Below, piece after piece: positions 25,136-34,453 of a stretch of DNA of 64,000 nucleotides (its first letter is position 1; each line of letters opens with the position of its first letter). The stretch is taken from NCBI GenBank assembly GCA_965248855.1, contig CBDFKQ010000012.1, positions 186,001 to 250,000 on the forward strand, written 5' to 3'. The notes beneath the pieces were generated by a model. It was not told the DNA's origin, did no database searches, and was given only the letters and a program-made list of their open reading frames with translations. This DNA comes from CBDFKQ01 sp965248855 (GTDB lineage Bacteria > Bacteroidota > Bacteroidia > Cytophagales > 172606-1). Made by a program: the position numbers and the translations under genes.

Positions 25136-26206
25136 ATGACTGAAACTTTGCAACAACAAGACGTAGAAAAAGCAATTGAATTGTTAAAAAAATTAATTTC
25201 AACACCTTCCCTTTCAAAACAGGAAGATAAAACTGCTGAAATAATAATAAATTTTTTTAATGAAAAGAATATCCCTACTCAAAAATTAAAAAATAATATT
25301 TGGGCTGTTAATAAATTTTATGATATTAATAAACCAACTATTTTATTAAATTCTCATCACGACACTGTAAAACCAAACTCGTCTTATACATTAAACCCCT
25401 ATGAGCCAATTGAAAAAACCGGTAAATTATATGGCCTGGGGAGTAATGATGCAGGAGGTTGTTTGGTATCTTTAATCACAACCTTTTGCCATTATTACGA
25501 AAAAGAAAATCTTAAATATAATTTATTAATTGCTGCAACAGCTGAAGAAGAAATATCGGGTAGGGATGGATTAGAATTATTATTGCCTTTTTTACCATCA
25601 TTGTCATTTGCAATTGTAGGCGAACCTACTTTAATGAACATGGCTATTGCCGAAAAAGGTTTAATGGTTATAGATTGTGTAGCGCATGGGAAAGCAGGGC
25701 ATGCAGCAAGGGAAGAAGGGGAAAATGCTATTTTAAAAGCAATTAAAGATATAAATTGGATTACAAATCATAAATTCCCTAAAGTTTCTTCAATGTTGGG
25801 GCCTGTTAAAATGTCTGTTACAATTATTAATGCAGGCTCGCAACACAATGTTGTACCAGATAAATGTGAATTTACTATCGATGTTCGTACAACAGATCAA
25901 TACACCAACGAAGAAGTTTTAAAAGTTATTAAAGAAAATTTAAAATCTGAAGTTAATCCACGCTCTGTAAGGCTTACCCCATCAAGTATTTCACCCGATC
26001 ATGAAATTGTAGTAACAGGCAAAAAATTCGGACTTACTACATATGGTTCTCCAACAACATCTGATCAGGCTTTGCTTTCCATCCCTTCATTAAAAATGGG
26101 ACCGGGTGATTCTGCCCGCTCACACTCGGCAGATGAATTTATTTATTTTGATGAAATTGAAAAGGGAATAGAAGGTTATGTAAAAATATTGGCAGAGATT
26201 CTTTAA
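25136..26206 (+). CDS. M20 family deacetylase, probably N-acyl-ornithine deacetylase (ArgE-type)
   Basis: 356 residues of the M20 metallopeptidase family. Metal-binding and catalytic segments are visible: LNSHHDTVKPN with His and Asp around residues 74-76, GLGSNDAGG near residues 101-109 and AEEEISGRDG near residues 136-145. Position directly after argB (38 bp) points to arginine synthesis, removing the acyl group from N-acetyl- or N-succinyl-ornithine or -citrulline. M20 sequence alone does not fix the substrate. The other arg genes are not in this window. Confidence 0.8.
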   Translation: MTETLQQQDVEKAIELLKKLISTPSLSKQEDKTAEIIINFFNEKNIPTQKLKNNIWAVNKFYDINKPTILLNSHHDTVKPNSSYTLNPYEPIEKTGKLYGLGSNDAGGCLVSLITTFCHYYEKENLKYNLLIAATAEEEISGRDGLELLLPFLPSLSFAIVGEPTLMNMAIAEKGLMVIDCVAHGKAGHAAREEGENAILKAIKDINWITNHKFPKVSSMLGPVKMSVTIINAGSQHNVVPDKCEFTIDVRTTDQYTNEEVLKVIKENLKSEVNPRSVRLTPSSISPDHEIVVTGKKFGLTTYGSPTTSDQALLSIPSLKMGPGDSARSHSADEFIYFDEIEKGIEGYVKILAEIL

Positions 26207-26272
26207 TATTTTTTCCATGTCTTTTCAATGAATAGCCTTCTTGTCCCTTAAATAAAATTGACTCTTATTGCC

Positions 26273-27289
26273 TTAGTCAAAATTAACCATCGCTTTAATT
26301 ACGCCTGTTTCCGGCTTAAGCCACGAATCAAAAGAATGTGCGACCTCACTGAAATTTACCCTGTGTGTAATATAATTCAACGGATCAATTAAGCGGTTTT
26401 TAAGCGAAGTTATTACATGATCAAAGTCTGATTTAAGTGCATTTCTGCTACTCATCAACGTTCCTTCGCGTTTGTGAAACTCGGGATGGTTAAATTTTAT
26501 TTCTTTCTTTTGCAATCCTATTAAAACGTAGCGCGCTCCGTGCGCCATGTAATCAAATGAATTATTAATCGCCGTGAGACTTCCCGTAGCGTCTATCACA
26601 ACAGTTGGCATATCACCATTTGTAATTTCTTTCAATTGCTCCAAAATCGTTCCTGAATTTGCATTTATAATGTAATCAACATTAATTTTATCTTTGCAAA
26701 ATTGAAGTCTTGCTTCATTTAAATCTATAGTAATTACTTTTGCTCCTGCTATTTTTGCAAACTCCATCACTCCCAAACCTATTGGGCCTGCACCTACAAC
26801 CAAAACATTTTCATCAGGTTTAACATTCGCTCTTCTTATGCCATGCGCACCAATTGCCAAGGGCTCAACCAAGGCTAATTCATCGAAACTTAATCCTTGT
26901 CCGTGTACAAGTGAAGCTGAAGGGACTAATAAATATTCTGTCATTCCACCATCAATGTGCACTCCGCAAACTTTAACATTTACACAATGATTTGGATTTC
27001 CATTTTTACATGCCAAACAATGGCCACAGTTAAAATAGGGAATGATTGTTACAATATCCCCCACTTCAAAACCGGGGGCATTATCAAAAGCAATTAACTC
27101 GCCTGATAATTCATGCCCTAAAATTCTGGGATATTCAAAAAATGGTTGATTACCTTCATACGCATGTAAGTCTGTACCACATATACCAACGCGTTTAATT
27201 TTAATCATTGCATGGTTACTTATTAAAACGGGTTCTTCTTTTTCAATATAGTTTAACAGCCCGGGCTCTATACAACTTAAGGTTTTCAT
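26273..27289 (-). CDS. Zinc-dependent medium-chain alcohol/polyol dehydrogenase
   Basis: 338 residues, MDR superfamily. The catalytic zinc site is C37 and the H59-E60 pair (LGHELSG); the structural zinc site is C88, C91, C94 and C102 (FNCGHCLACKNGNPNHC). The nucleotide-binding motif is VVGAGPIGLGVMEFAK near residue 164. The pattern fits L-threonine dehydrogenase or sorbitol/L-iditol dehydrogenase-like enzymes acting on sugar acids or polyols; the exact substrate is not readable. It converges on the argE-type gene, with about 66 bp between stops and no strong terminator seen. Confidence 0.85.
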   Translation of the reverse strand: MKTLSCIEPGLLNYIEKEEPVLISNHAMIKIKRVGICGTDLHAYEGNQPFFEYPRILGHELSGELIAFDNAPGFEVGDIVTIIPYFNCGHCLACKNGNPNHCVNVKVCGVHIDGGMTEYLLVPSASLVHGQGLSFDELALVEPLAIGAHGIRRANVKPDENVLVVGAGPIGLGVMEFAKIAGAKVITIDLNEARLQFCKDKINVDYIINANSGTILEQLKEITNGDMPTVVIDATGSLTAINNSFDYMAHGARYVLIGLQKKEIKFNHPEFHKREGTLMSSRNALKSDFDHVITSLKNRLIDPLNYITHRVNFSEVAHSFDSWLKPETGVIKAMVNFD

Positions 27290-27464
27290 TAAAACTTATA
27301 TTTTAGTAAATATTGTACGATTATTAATAATCTTAAAAAATTATTTTTGAGCGGTTTTATGAAAGTTTTTGATGTTTTAAATTTAATACTTTTAAATTTA
27401 AATGATAATTATAGACTTGAATAATTCAAGTTTTTAAAAACCACAAGCAAAAAAAAAGAAATCG

Positions 27465-27501
27465 CGATAATTAAAAAATAAAATTATTTTTTTAATTATC
27501 G
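27465..27501. other. Perfect 14-bp hairpin in a divergent promoter region
   Basis: CGATAATTAAAAAA (27465-27478) pairs with TTTTTTAATTATCG (27488-27501) around a 9-base loop. Terminators are unexpected between divergent genes, so it may be a regulatory element or an unlisted transcript end. It touches the repeat array that follows. Confidence 0.5.
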
Positions 27502-27537
27502 GTTTATCATTATCATTATATTCATAATTTTTTAAAT
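27496..27537. repeat. 14-bp-period intergenic repeat array, copy 2
   Basis: Three units: TTATCGGTTTATCA, TTATCATTATATTC and ATAATTTTTTAAAT. They align unit by unit with the array at 31823 (42 bp), showing that these two intergenic copies are homologous. Confidence 0.6.
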
Positions 27538-27750
27538 AATCTCTAAATAAATGCCTCATTCATCTTTCAGGCAATGTGAATAATATAGATGAAATAAGAT
27601 AAGGTTATTCAGGAAACTAAATTATGTAATATCAGTTAAAAAACATTAAATTAAATACCTGTCTTTCATTTTCTTTTTCAAAAAAATCTTTTGATTTTAA
27701 AAAAAATTCATACCTTTTAGCAATCAGGCCACAACCATTCATATTTTTAT

Positions 27751-29445
27751 ATGCCATATAAAATTTCAATAGAAGCAAAAGAATTTATCTCCAAAATAAA
27801 TAAAAACGGAAAAGATAAAGCATTAGTAACACCTTCCTATAAGCCCCCGTTGGACTTACCGGTAAAGTATCTTTGCATTTTTTTCCTGATTTTATCGATT
27901 GTACTTTACTTTTTTACTTATAAATGGATAAGTGCTGCAAGCTTTGGCCTTGCAGTAATTTTATTTCTAATTCGCGATTTTTTTATTCAGGACGACCATT
28001 CTTTGGTTCGTATATACGGCCCACTTGGGAGAGGCAGGTATTTGATTGAAGATATGGTCAGAGATAAATTTCTTCAGTATTTTACTGAATCAAATACCAA
28101 CGGAAGGCCGATACCTAAAGTAGTAAGAGATTATATTTATCAAAAAGCAAAAGGCGTAAAACCTTTAACAAGCTTTGGTACTGAACTGGATATAAATGAC
28201 AGCGACAATACTGCCAATGTAAGAATACTTCACAGAAACTTTCCTGCTTATAAAATAGAACCTGCAAGTTATGAATGTATAATCGGAGAAGGCCGATCGG
28301 ATATTAAACCATTTATCGTAAAAAATATAATAAATGTCTCTGCCATGAGCTATGGTTCTTTAAATTGGAAAGCTGCTGAATGCATAAGTTTTGGAGCAAA
28401 AGATATTTGTTATGTTAATACAGGAGAAGGCGGATATGGCCCGCATGGAGTTGCCGGCAACGATGTAGTGTTTCAAATAGGAACAGGGAAATTTGGAGTG
28501 GGTGACCATGCAGAATTACCTAACGGACAGCCGACACGAAAACTAAACGATCAATTATTAATTGATTTGGTTAAGGCGAATGAAAACATAAAAATGATTC
28601 AGATTAAAATTTCACAGGGTGCCAAGCCCGGTTTGGGTGGTCACTTACCTGCCGAAAAAGTTATTCCTGAAATTGCCGAAGTGAGAAAAGTAGAGCCTTA
28701 TAAATCCGTGATCAGTCCTGCACAACATGCGGAGACCATTGCATCTACACCTAAAGAATCTGTTTTAAAATTACTTGATTTCATTAAACATGTAAGAAGG
28801 CTTACCAACTTACCTGTAGGGATAAAATTTGCAGTTGGGAGGTTGGATGAAATTGATTTATTAATAAATGCAATGCTGGTTACCAAAGAAGGGCCGGATG
28901 CCATACAAATTGATGGAGCTGACGGAGGAACAGGCGCAGGGCCTAATCTTTTTGTTAATTATGTTGGTTATGGCGGGGTGGTAGAAACTGTTGCCTATTT
29001 AGATAAAAAACTAAAAGATGCCGGCTTAAGAGAAAAAGTTAAAATAAGTTCTTCAGGCAAAATATTTACACCTGTTCATGCAGCATTATCATTTGCATAC
29101 GGAACAGATATAATAGATACTGCCAGAGCTGCAATGCTATCATTAGGTTGCATACAGGCATTAAAGTGCCATACAGGGCATTGCCCGACAGGGATAACAT
29201 CAAGTGATTCCTGGAGGATGCATGGATTGGTTTTGGAAGAAAAATCAACACGCATTCATAAATTTTTTAAAGGTTTCAATGAAGACATGTTGGAACTAAC
29301 TAAAGTAATGGGCCACAGCGACCCAAGAGATATTACGCCGGATGATATTCGTACAGTAACTTATAAGAGTACTTTTTCCAACCATTTTGAAGAAGACCCT
29401 TTTGGTTTATGGCTGCCAACATCTGATAAGCTGATGAGTGAATAA
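27751..29445 (+). CDS. FMN-binding glutamate synthase family protein
   Basis: 564 residues. Two hydrophobic segments at about residues 40-75 (LCIFFLILSIVLYFFTY and the next stretch) anchor it in the membrane, as in the short GltS-like family of Bacteroidetes and Proteobacteria. The rest is the glutamate synthase central FMN barrel: NVSAMSYGSLNWKAAE near residue 195, NTGEGGYGPHG, QIKISQGAKPGLGGHLPAEK, IDGADGGTGAGP near residue 390 and the Cys cluster CHTGHCPTGI near residues 473-482 that could bind an iron-sulfur cluster. There is no amidotransferase domain, so true glutamate synthase activity is doubtful. The histidine kinase gene follows after 11 bp. Confidence 0.85.
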   Translation: MPYKISIEAKEFISKINKNGKDKALVTPSYKPPLDLPVKYLCIFFLILSIVLYFFTYKWISAASFGLAVILFLIRDFFIQDDHSLVRIYGPLGRGRYLIEDMVRDKFLQYFTESNTNGRPIPKVVRDYIYQKAKGVKPLTSFGTELDINDSDNTANVRILHRNFPAYKIEPASYECIIGEGRSDIKPFIVKNIINVSAMSYGSLNWKAAECISFGAKDICYVNTGEGGYGPHGVAGNDVVFQIGTGKFGVGDHAELPNGQPTRKLNDQLLIDLVKANENIKMIQIKISQGAKPGLGGHLPAEKVIPEIAEVRKVEPYKSVISPAQHAETIASTPKESVLKLLDFIKHVRRLTNLPVGIKFAVGRLDEIDLLINAMLVTKEGPDAIQIDGADGGTGAGPNLFVNYVGYGGVVETVAYLDKKLKDAGLREKVKISSSGKIFTPVHAALSFAYGTDIIDTARAAMLSLGCIQALKCHTGHCPTGITSSDSWRMHGLVLEEKSTRIHKFFKGFNEDMLELTKVMGHSDPRDITPDDIRTVTYKSTFSNHFEEDPFGLWLPTSDKLMSE

Positions 29446-29456
29446 ACCGCTATACT

Positions 29457-31103
29457 ATGAAATTTTTTTTGGAAAAATTAATTATTGGAATATCTATTAT
29501 AACTGTTTGTATTTTAATAATACTTACAGTTATAATTTCGTATCATAATCGAAAAATTGCTTCCGAAAATATTTTATTAAAAATTAATTCTGAAAACATC
29601 CTTATAAAAGCCAATGCATTATTAACAGAAGCATTGCAAGCAGTTGATCAAAGTTTAAGAGGATATGCCTTAACAGGGGATGATAATTTTTTGCATCCGA
29701 TTGCCGATTCCAAAGTAAAAAAGAAACAAATATTTGAAGATATTAAAAAGTTACTTGGTCAGCAAAAAAAACTCTTCTCCATAAAATCCAATAAAATTGA
29801 TACTCTTTGCATGCAACTTGATCGGGTAAGTTTACGAATGGATGAGTATTTTATTTATTGTGATTATTTAACAAAATTAGTAAAGGATGATAGTCTTGTT
29901 AAATTTAAAAAATATTTAAAGCAAGATGAAGGAATGAAAGTATATAATACCTGGTTAAATTTTAATCAAAAATTAAATAAATTTGAAACCAACGTAACTG
30001 AAGAAGCTCAAAAAAAGTACGATAATGCCACTAATAAAATCAGCATAATCCAGTTCCTATTATTGGTAATCGGGTTACCCACTTTATTTTTTGCACTTTA
30101 TAAAATCGATAAAAACTTTACTTTGAGTCATCAACTGTTGGTACTCGAAGAAGAAAATAACAATGAGTTGGAAAAAAAGGTACAAATTCGAACAGAGGAA
30201 ATTTATGCTCAAAATGAAGAAATAAAATCGTTAAATGAAGAGCTTACAACCAAACAAGATCATATTGAACAACAACACAATTCGCTCCTATTGCAAAATG
30301 ACGAACTTTTAAGAGCTCAGGAGGTAATTCAGCAGCAAAATATTGAAACTCAAAGCAAAAATGAATACCTGCAGTCAGAAGTAGAGAATCGAACAAAGGA
30401 TTTAATAAATGCAAACAGCGAATTAATAGACTATAACCATCAGCTTGAACAATTTGCTTTTATTACTGCCCACAACTTAAGAGCACCAGTAGCCAGAATA
30501 CTTGGCTTGGGCAACGTTTTAGAATTACCGGGTATCACTGATACGGAAAAGCAAGAGATTACACCAAAAATTATGATTTCGTGCAGGGAACTTGACAGTG
30601 TAATAAAAGATTTGAATTTAATTTTAGATATTAAAAAAAGTAACAATGCAGTTTATGTAGAAATAAATTTAACCGATGCTGTCGGTAAAGTAAAAAGGTT
30701 GTTGGAGAAAGATATTCAGGAAACAAATACCGAAATTATTACAGATTTTTCAAAGGCACCCATTATATATTCACTTGGAGTATATATTGATAGTATTTTA
30801 TATAATTTAATTGGCAATGCAATAAAATACAGGCATCCTCTTCGTTCACCTACCATTGAATTAAAATCTATGCCTGTTAAAGGCTATACATGTATTTCGG
30901 TATCAGACAATGGCTTAGGGATTGATCTGAACAACTATAAAGATAAAATCTTTAATATTTATAAACGTTTTCACAGCCATGTTGAAGGCAAAGGTTTAGG
31001 ATTGTATTTGGTTAAAACGCAAATAACTTCATTGGGAGGAAGAATTGAAGTAGAGAGTAAATTGAATGTAGGTACTAATTTCTTTATTTATTTAAAAAGC
31101 TGA
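29457..31103 (+). CDS. CHASE3-type sensor histidine kinase
   Basis: 548 residues. TM1 covers about residues 8-30; residues 45-190 form a helical extracytoplasmic domain with a CHASE3-like segment (LLTEALQAVDQSLRGYALTGDDNFL); TM2 is about 196-213. A long coiled coil follows (about 220-330), then a phosphoacceptor at H339 in AHNLRAPVARILGLGN, an N-box (NLIGNAIKYRHP), G1 (DNGLGID) and a G2-like GKGLGLYLV. The H-box HNLRAP differs from the usual HELRTP but is common in Bacteroidetes kinases. No response regulator is adjacent. The 11-bp gap to the FMN protein suggests co-transcription. Confidence 0.85.
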   Translation: MKFFLEKLIIGISIITVCILIILTVIISYHNRKIASENILLKINSENILIKANALLTEALQAVDQSLRGYALTGDDNFLHPIADSKVKKKQIFEDIKKLLGQQKKLFSIKSNKIDTLCMQLDRVSLRMDEYFIYCDYLTKLVKDDSLVKFKKYLKQDEGMKVYNTWLNFNQKLNKFETNVTEEAQKKYDNATNKISIIQFLLLVIGLPTLFFALYKIDKNFTLSHQLLVLEEENNNELEKKVQIRTEEIYAQNEEIKSLNEELTTKQDHIEQQHNSLLLQNDELLRAQEVIQQQNIETQSKNEYLQSEVENRTKDLINANSELIDYNHQLEQFAFITAHNLRAPVARILGLGNVLELPGITDTEKQEITPKIMISCRELDSVIKDLNLILDIKKSNNAVYVEINLTDAVGKVKRLLEKDIQETNTEIITDFSKAPIIYSLGVYIDSILYNLIGNAIKYRHPLRSPTIELKSMPVKGYTCISVSDNGLGIDLNNYKDKIFNIYKRFHSHVEGKGLGLYLVKTQITSLGGRIEVESKLNVGTNFFIYLKS

Positions 31104-31135
31104 CAGCACCATTTTCAATCTATAACATTTTTATA

Positions 31136-31165
31136 AAAAGAGGTTAATCGGCTGTAGCCTCTTTT
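31136..31165. terminator. Hairpin overlapping the 3' end of the DUF2461 gene
   Basis: AAAAGAGG (31136-31143) pairs with CCTCTTTT (31158-31165). It lies between the converging kinase and DUF2461 genes and includes the last codons of the latter. Confidence 0.5.
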
Positions 31166-31809
31166 AAAAAATCGTTTACAGGCTTTAATTTCGAAAAAGT
31201 ATCCACCACATAATCTGCAAAGTTTTCTTTTATTAAAAGATTATCGGATATCCCGTGAGATGCCGTATAGCTTTTTAACTTTAATAAATCGATATAAGGA
31301 TGATCGGCAGTATATCCTTTAGGCATTTTCTTCAACATGGATTCCCGGGATAATCCGCCATATGATTTTTTAAATTCAGGATGATTTATTATTTCCATAA
31401 ATTTATCCCCATTGTAATCTATTTCTTGCCTTACTTTTTTTAATGCTGTCGCATCGGGCATCCATAAGCCACCGGCAACCATACTTTTATTATCGGGTTC
31501 GATATGTAAATAATATCCCGGCCTCATACTTTTCTTTCCATCTCTTTCAAAATACAAGCCTATATGCGTTTTGTAAGGAGTTTTATCTGTCGAAAACCGA
31601 ATATCTCTATAAATTCTGAACATACAATCAGACGGTTTTAAACGATCGAATTCAGGCTCTATTGACGTTATTCTTTTTAAAATATTACTTACCAGATCTG
31701 CCTGCTCCTCTTTTACTTTTTCATATTGATCTTTATTTTTTTCAAACCACTCTCTGGTATTATTTTCTGCAAGGGATTTTAGAAAATCTAAAATATTCTT
31801 CATATTCAA
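31144..31809 (-). CDS. DUF2461 family protein (TIGR02453-type)
   Basis: 221 residues, soluble. The N-terminal LDFLKSLAENNTREWFEKNK, then MFRIYRDIRFSTDKTPYKTH near residues 63-82 and GYYLHIEPDNKSMVAGGLWMP near 97-117, define DUF2461. No catalytic mechanism is known for this family. It converges on the kinase gene with a hairpin at the junction. Its start is 14 bp from the 14-bp-period repeat array. Confidence 0.9.
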   Translation of the reverse strand: MNMKNILDFLKSLAENNTREWFEKNKDQYEKVKEEQADLVSNILKRITSIEPEFDRLKPSDCMFRIYRDIRFSTDKTPYKTHIGLYFERDGKKSMRPGYYLHIEPDNKSMVAGGLWMPDATALKKVRQEIDYNGDKFMEIINHPEFKKSYGGLSRESMLKKMPKGYTADHPYIDLLKLKSYTASHGISDNLLIKENFADYVVDTFSKLKPVNDFLKEATAD

Positions 31810-31822
31810 TTTTAAATTTTTA

Positions 31823-31878
31823 ATATCAGTTTATCAATATCAATATATTCATAATTTTAATAATCAATATTGGTAATT
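31823..31878. repeat. 14-bp-period intergenic repeat array, copy 3
   Basis: Units ATATCAGTTTATCA, ATATCAATATATTC, ATAATTTTAATAAT and CAATATTGGTAATT run without gap. The first three match the copy at 27496 position by position. It fills the space between the DUF2461 start and the end of the DUF2147 pseudogene. Confidence 0.65.
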
Positions 31879-31892
31879 AACAAGGATTCATA

Positions 31893-32340
31893 TTAATTTG
31901 TTCTCGTCCAGATGGTTGTTCGTCCTAAAATTGAAATTCCGATAAAACCTCTTACTTCCAAATTATTTTTATCTGTCAATGTCATTTTACATGAATACGT
32001 TTTACCATTTTTGGGATCGTATATTTTTCCGTTTTCCCCATATATTTCCGCCTGCATAATCAAAGTTTTGAATGATTTGAAGCCCAAGGATTTTACGAAG
32101 CTTTAATTTACCATCACCATTGTGTATATCGGTTTTAGCCCGGCCGGTTTCATCATTAGGAATTTGTAACCATATAATTTTACCAAAATATTTATTACCG
32201 CTTTTAAATATTTCAATCTTCGCCTCTTTACTGTCATTTAACCAGTTTCCCAACACAGCATCCGAAGTTTGCGCCGAAATATGCGTTGAAGTGAATAACA
32301 CTAATAAAAAAATTATGCCCTTAAAATTTATATTTTTCAT
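31893..32340 (-). pseudogene. DUF2147 secreted protein, frameshifted
   Basis: On the minus strand an ATG at 32340 starts a signal peptide (IIFLLVLFTSTHISAQ) and the DUF2147 sequence VLGNWLNDSKEAKIEIFKSGN...KILGLQIIQNFDYAGGNIW. After IW the frame is lost: the family's continuation GENGKIYDPKNGKTYSCKM...GFIGISILGRTTIWTR is read in the next frame. Restoring a single G in the 4-G run (plus-strand C run 32036-32039) gives one full-length protein of about 148 residues, the normal family size. It is either a recent pseudogene or a base-calling or assembly error at a homopolymer. The function of DUF2147 is unknown. Confidence 0.85.
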
Positions 32341-32632
32341 AATTTTATTTGAATATTCATTTGAATGATTTTAATCAAAGCTTAAATTAAAAAAAATTTA
32401 AATATATTATCAACAATTAAGCAATTAAAACAATAAATAGCATTCCATTTGATTTTAAATTTTCAAATCTAATTAGTTTAAATTACATAAATCATTTAAA
32501 TGTATATGATATGTAATTCTATTTTTATTAATTTGAATTAACTTTGGCTGTTTATGATTTTTTAATAAACAACTGATGATTTATTTTTTTCCGGTTACCA
32601 TTTTTTAATTTCTCGTATTAAACTTCAAAGCA

Positions 32633-33184
32633 TTGCTTTTAAAATTATCAGATGAGGATATTCTAAAACGAATACGTGTAGGGGATGAAAGTGCATTAGA
32701 CTATTTGTATAAGAAAAACTTTAAAATGATGACCAAACTGGTCATGAACAATAATGGCAGTGAAGATGAAGCGAAAGATATCTTTCAGGAAGGCCTTATC
32801 GTTTTTTGGCAGAAGGCCATTAGCGGAAATTTAGTTTTAACTTCAAAAATCAGTACATTTCTTTACAGTATTTGCCAAAATTTATGGCGGAAAGAGCTTG
32901 AAAGGAAATCCAGATTGAGCAATGAAGAAAAAGACTCGGCGGTGGTTGAAGACAGTGACCGCCTTGAGAGAATAAAAATAGTAAATGATTGTATCAATCA
33001 ATTGGGTGATACATGTAAAAAAATATTAATGTATTATTATTTTGAGAACCTTTCTATGCATGATATTGCAGAAAAATTAGGTTTTGCAAATGCTGATACT
33101 GCAAAAACAAAAAAATATAAATGTAAAAAGGAATTGGATGAGATTGTAAGATCGCAATACAAAGCAAGCGACTTTATGGACTAA
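32633..33184 (+). CDS. ECF-type RNA polymerase sigma factor
   Basis: 183 residues. Sigma region 2 (ALDYLYKKNFKMMTKLVMNN, then EDEAKDIFQEGLIVFWQK) and sigma region 4 (INQLGDTCKKILMYYYFENLSMHDIAEKLGFANADTAK) are both clear. The start is TTG at 32633; no in-frame ATG exists between the upstream stop at 32606 and Met32, which would delete region 2. The downstream gene encodes a membrane-spanning protein of possible anti-sigma function. The upstream 292 bases (32341-32632) show only AT-rich sequence and an imperfect TGTTTAT/ATAAACA stem near 32548-32571. Confidence 0.85.
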   Translation: MLLKLSDEDILKRIRVGDESALDYLYKKNFKMMTKLVMNNNGSEDEAKDIFQEGLIVFWQKAISGNLVLTSKISTFLYSICQNLWRKELERKSRLSNEEKDSAVVEDSDRLERIKIVNDCINQLGDTCKKILMYYYFENLSMHDIAEKLGFANADTAKTKKYKCKKELDEIVRSQYKASDFMD

Positions 33185-33247
33185 TCCGGTTTATTTCAGG
33201 TGTCTTAACAGGGCAAAAAGTTAAATATTAAATTTACAAGCTTTCAA

Positions 33248-34120
33248 ATGATGTATCAAGCAGATCAAATCGAATCGTACTTAAAAAATGAATTATCACT
33301 TTCCGATAAGGCTATTTTTGAAGAAATGTTGCGCCGTGACCCATTGTTGCAAAACGAAGTTCATTTTCAGGAAGCTGTGATTGGAGGAGTTCAGCAGTTT
33401 CGCAAGGATCAATTAAAGGCAAGATTAAATAATGTAAGTATTGATTCTGCTTCAAATACTTCTAATTATAAAGTAGCCGCTTTAACTTTAGCAGGTATAT
33501 TAACTGTAGGTATTGGAGGGTGGTACGTGGCAGATCAAAATAGCAAAGCAATTAAAACTACACCACAGGCAATTAATAACATTCGAACTGATCATAAAAA
33601 ATTGGAAAATACAAATACTGCAAAAGTTGAAACTACTGCAACAGAAACAGATAATTTGCCCAAACAAGAGAAAAAATTTCAGGATTTAATTCAAAATACT
33701 ACTGTAATTCCTAAGCATGAGGTGAGAAAAGAAAATTCAAAACCTTTTATTACAGATACCGATACAATTGATAAGGAGGAAGATTTACAAAAACATGATC
33801 AAATAAAGCTTCCAACAGGTGATATTGCCCCGGTGGCGAGTAAAAATAATTTGGGAGTTAAAGTTTCTGTAAACAATTCCTCTTCTTATAAATTTCATTA
33901 CAGCTTTACTGACAGCAAGTTATTTTTATATGGGGATTTTAGCCAACTGTATGAAATTTTAGATTTTAATACAAAAGAAGGAAAGCAGTTGTATATATTT
34001 TATCAAAATAGTTTTTATAAAATAAATGAAAATCAAAGTAATATAGTGCCTTTAATTAAAGTTAATAACCCTCAAATGATTAAAAAATTAAATGAGGCTA
34101 AAGAACAGGCGCAAAAGTAA
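33248..34120 (+). CDS. Single-pass membrane protein, candidate anti-sigma partner
   Basis: 290 residues. Residues 1-60 are an acidic, helical cytoplasmic domain (IESYLKNELSLSDKAIFEEMLRRD) of the kind found in Bacteroidetes anti-sigma-like proteins; one TM helix lies about residues 76-95 (VAALTLAGILTVGIGGWYV). The periplasmic part is a Thr/Lys/Asn-rich linker and a small C-terminal domain (SYKFHYSFTDSKLFLYGDFSQLYEIL). It follows the ECF sigma gene by 63 bp on the same strand, which is the reason for proposing a link; there is no sequence proof of sigma binding. Confidence 0.6.
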   Translation: MMYQADQIESYLKNELSLSDKAIFEEMLRRDPLLQNEVHFQEAVIGGVQQFRKDQLKARLNNVSIDSASNTSNYKVAALTLAGILTVGIGGWYVADQNSKAIKTTPQAINNIRTDHKKLENTNTAKVETTATETDNLPKQEKKFQDLIQNTTVIPKHEVRKENSKPFITDTDTIDKEEDLQKHDQIKLPTGDIAPVASKNNLGVKVSVNNSSSYKFHYSFTDSKLFLYGDFSQLYEILDFNTKEGKQLYIFYQNSFYKINENQSNIVPLIKVNNPQMIKKLNEAKEQAQK

Positions 34121-34194
34121 TTAAATGCATGAGCTCCGGAATATATTTTCTTTCTTAGCTATTATAACAATCTGAGTTTGTTATGATTTTTGTT

Positions 34195-34238
34195 AAAAAT
34201 TAATCCTGCATATTATATTATATGTGGGATTAATTTTT
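34195..34238 (+). terminator. Intrinsic terminator after the sigma-factor pair
   Basis: AAAAATTAATCC (34195-34206) pairs perfectly with GGATTAATTTTT (34227-34238); the 20-base loop can pair further. A run of T is built into the stem end. The remaining bases to 34453 hold nothing I could identify. Confidence 0.75.
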
Positions 34239-34453
34239 GGTATTCATGTAGCGGTATATGCCTAAATATTGCATCCTCATTTATAATTAAAAATCTTTTA
34301 CTGCCTCATACAAAGGTGCATTTAAATTCCCCGATATAATTATTCTTTTTAAAGCTATTTTTTTGGCGATTCTTTTTTTCATAAGTTTATCATTTAATGG
34401 CCAAACTAATTTATGCCTTCAAACTATTTCTTTTTGAATATATAGTTTAAATA

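Larger units (their letters stand above)
27290..27750. other. Divergent intergenic region with hairpin and repeat array
   Basis: 461 bases between the divergent dehydrogenase and glutamate-synthase-like genes, strongly AT-rich. It contains a 14-bp perfect hairpin (27465-27501) abutting a 14-bp-period array (27496-27537). No small ORF with convincing coding character was seen. Confidence 0.55.

Noticed and set aside
32036..32039. Programmed frameshift in the DUF2147 gene
   Set aside because: There is no slippery heptamer with a stimulatory structure of known type, and the family is normally encoded in one frame; mutation or sequencing error is simpler.
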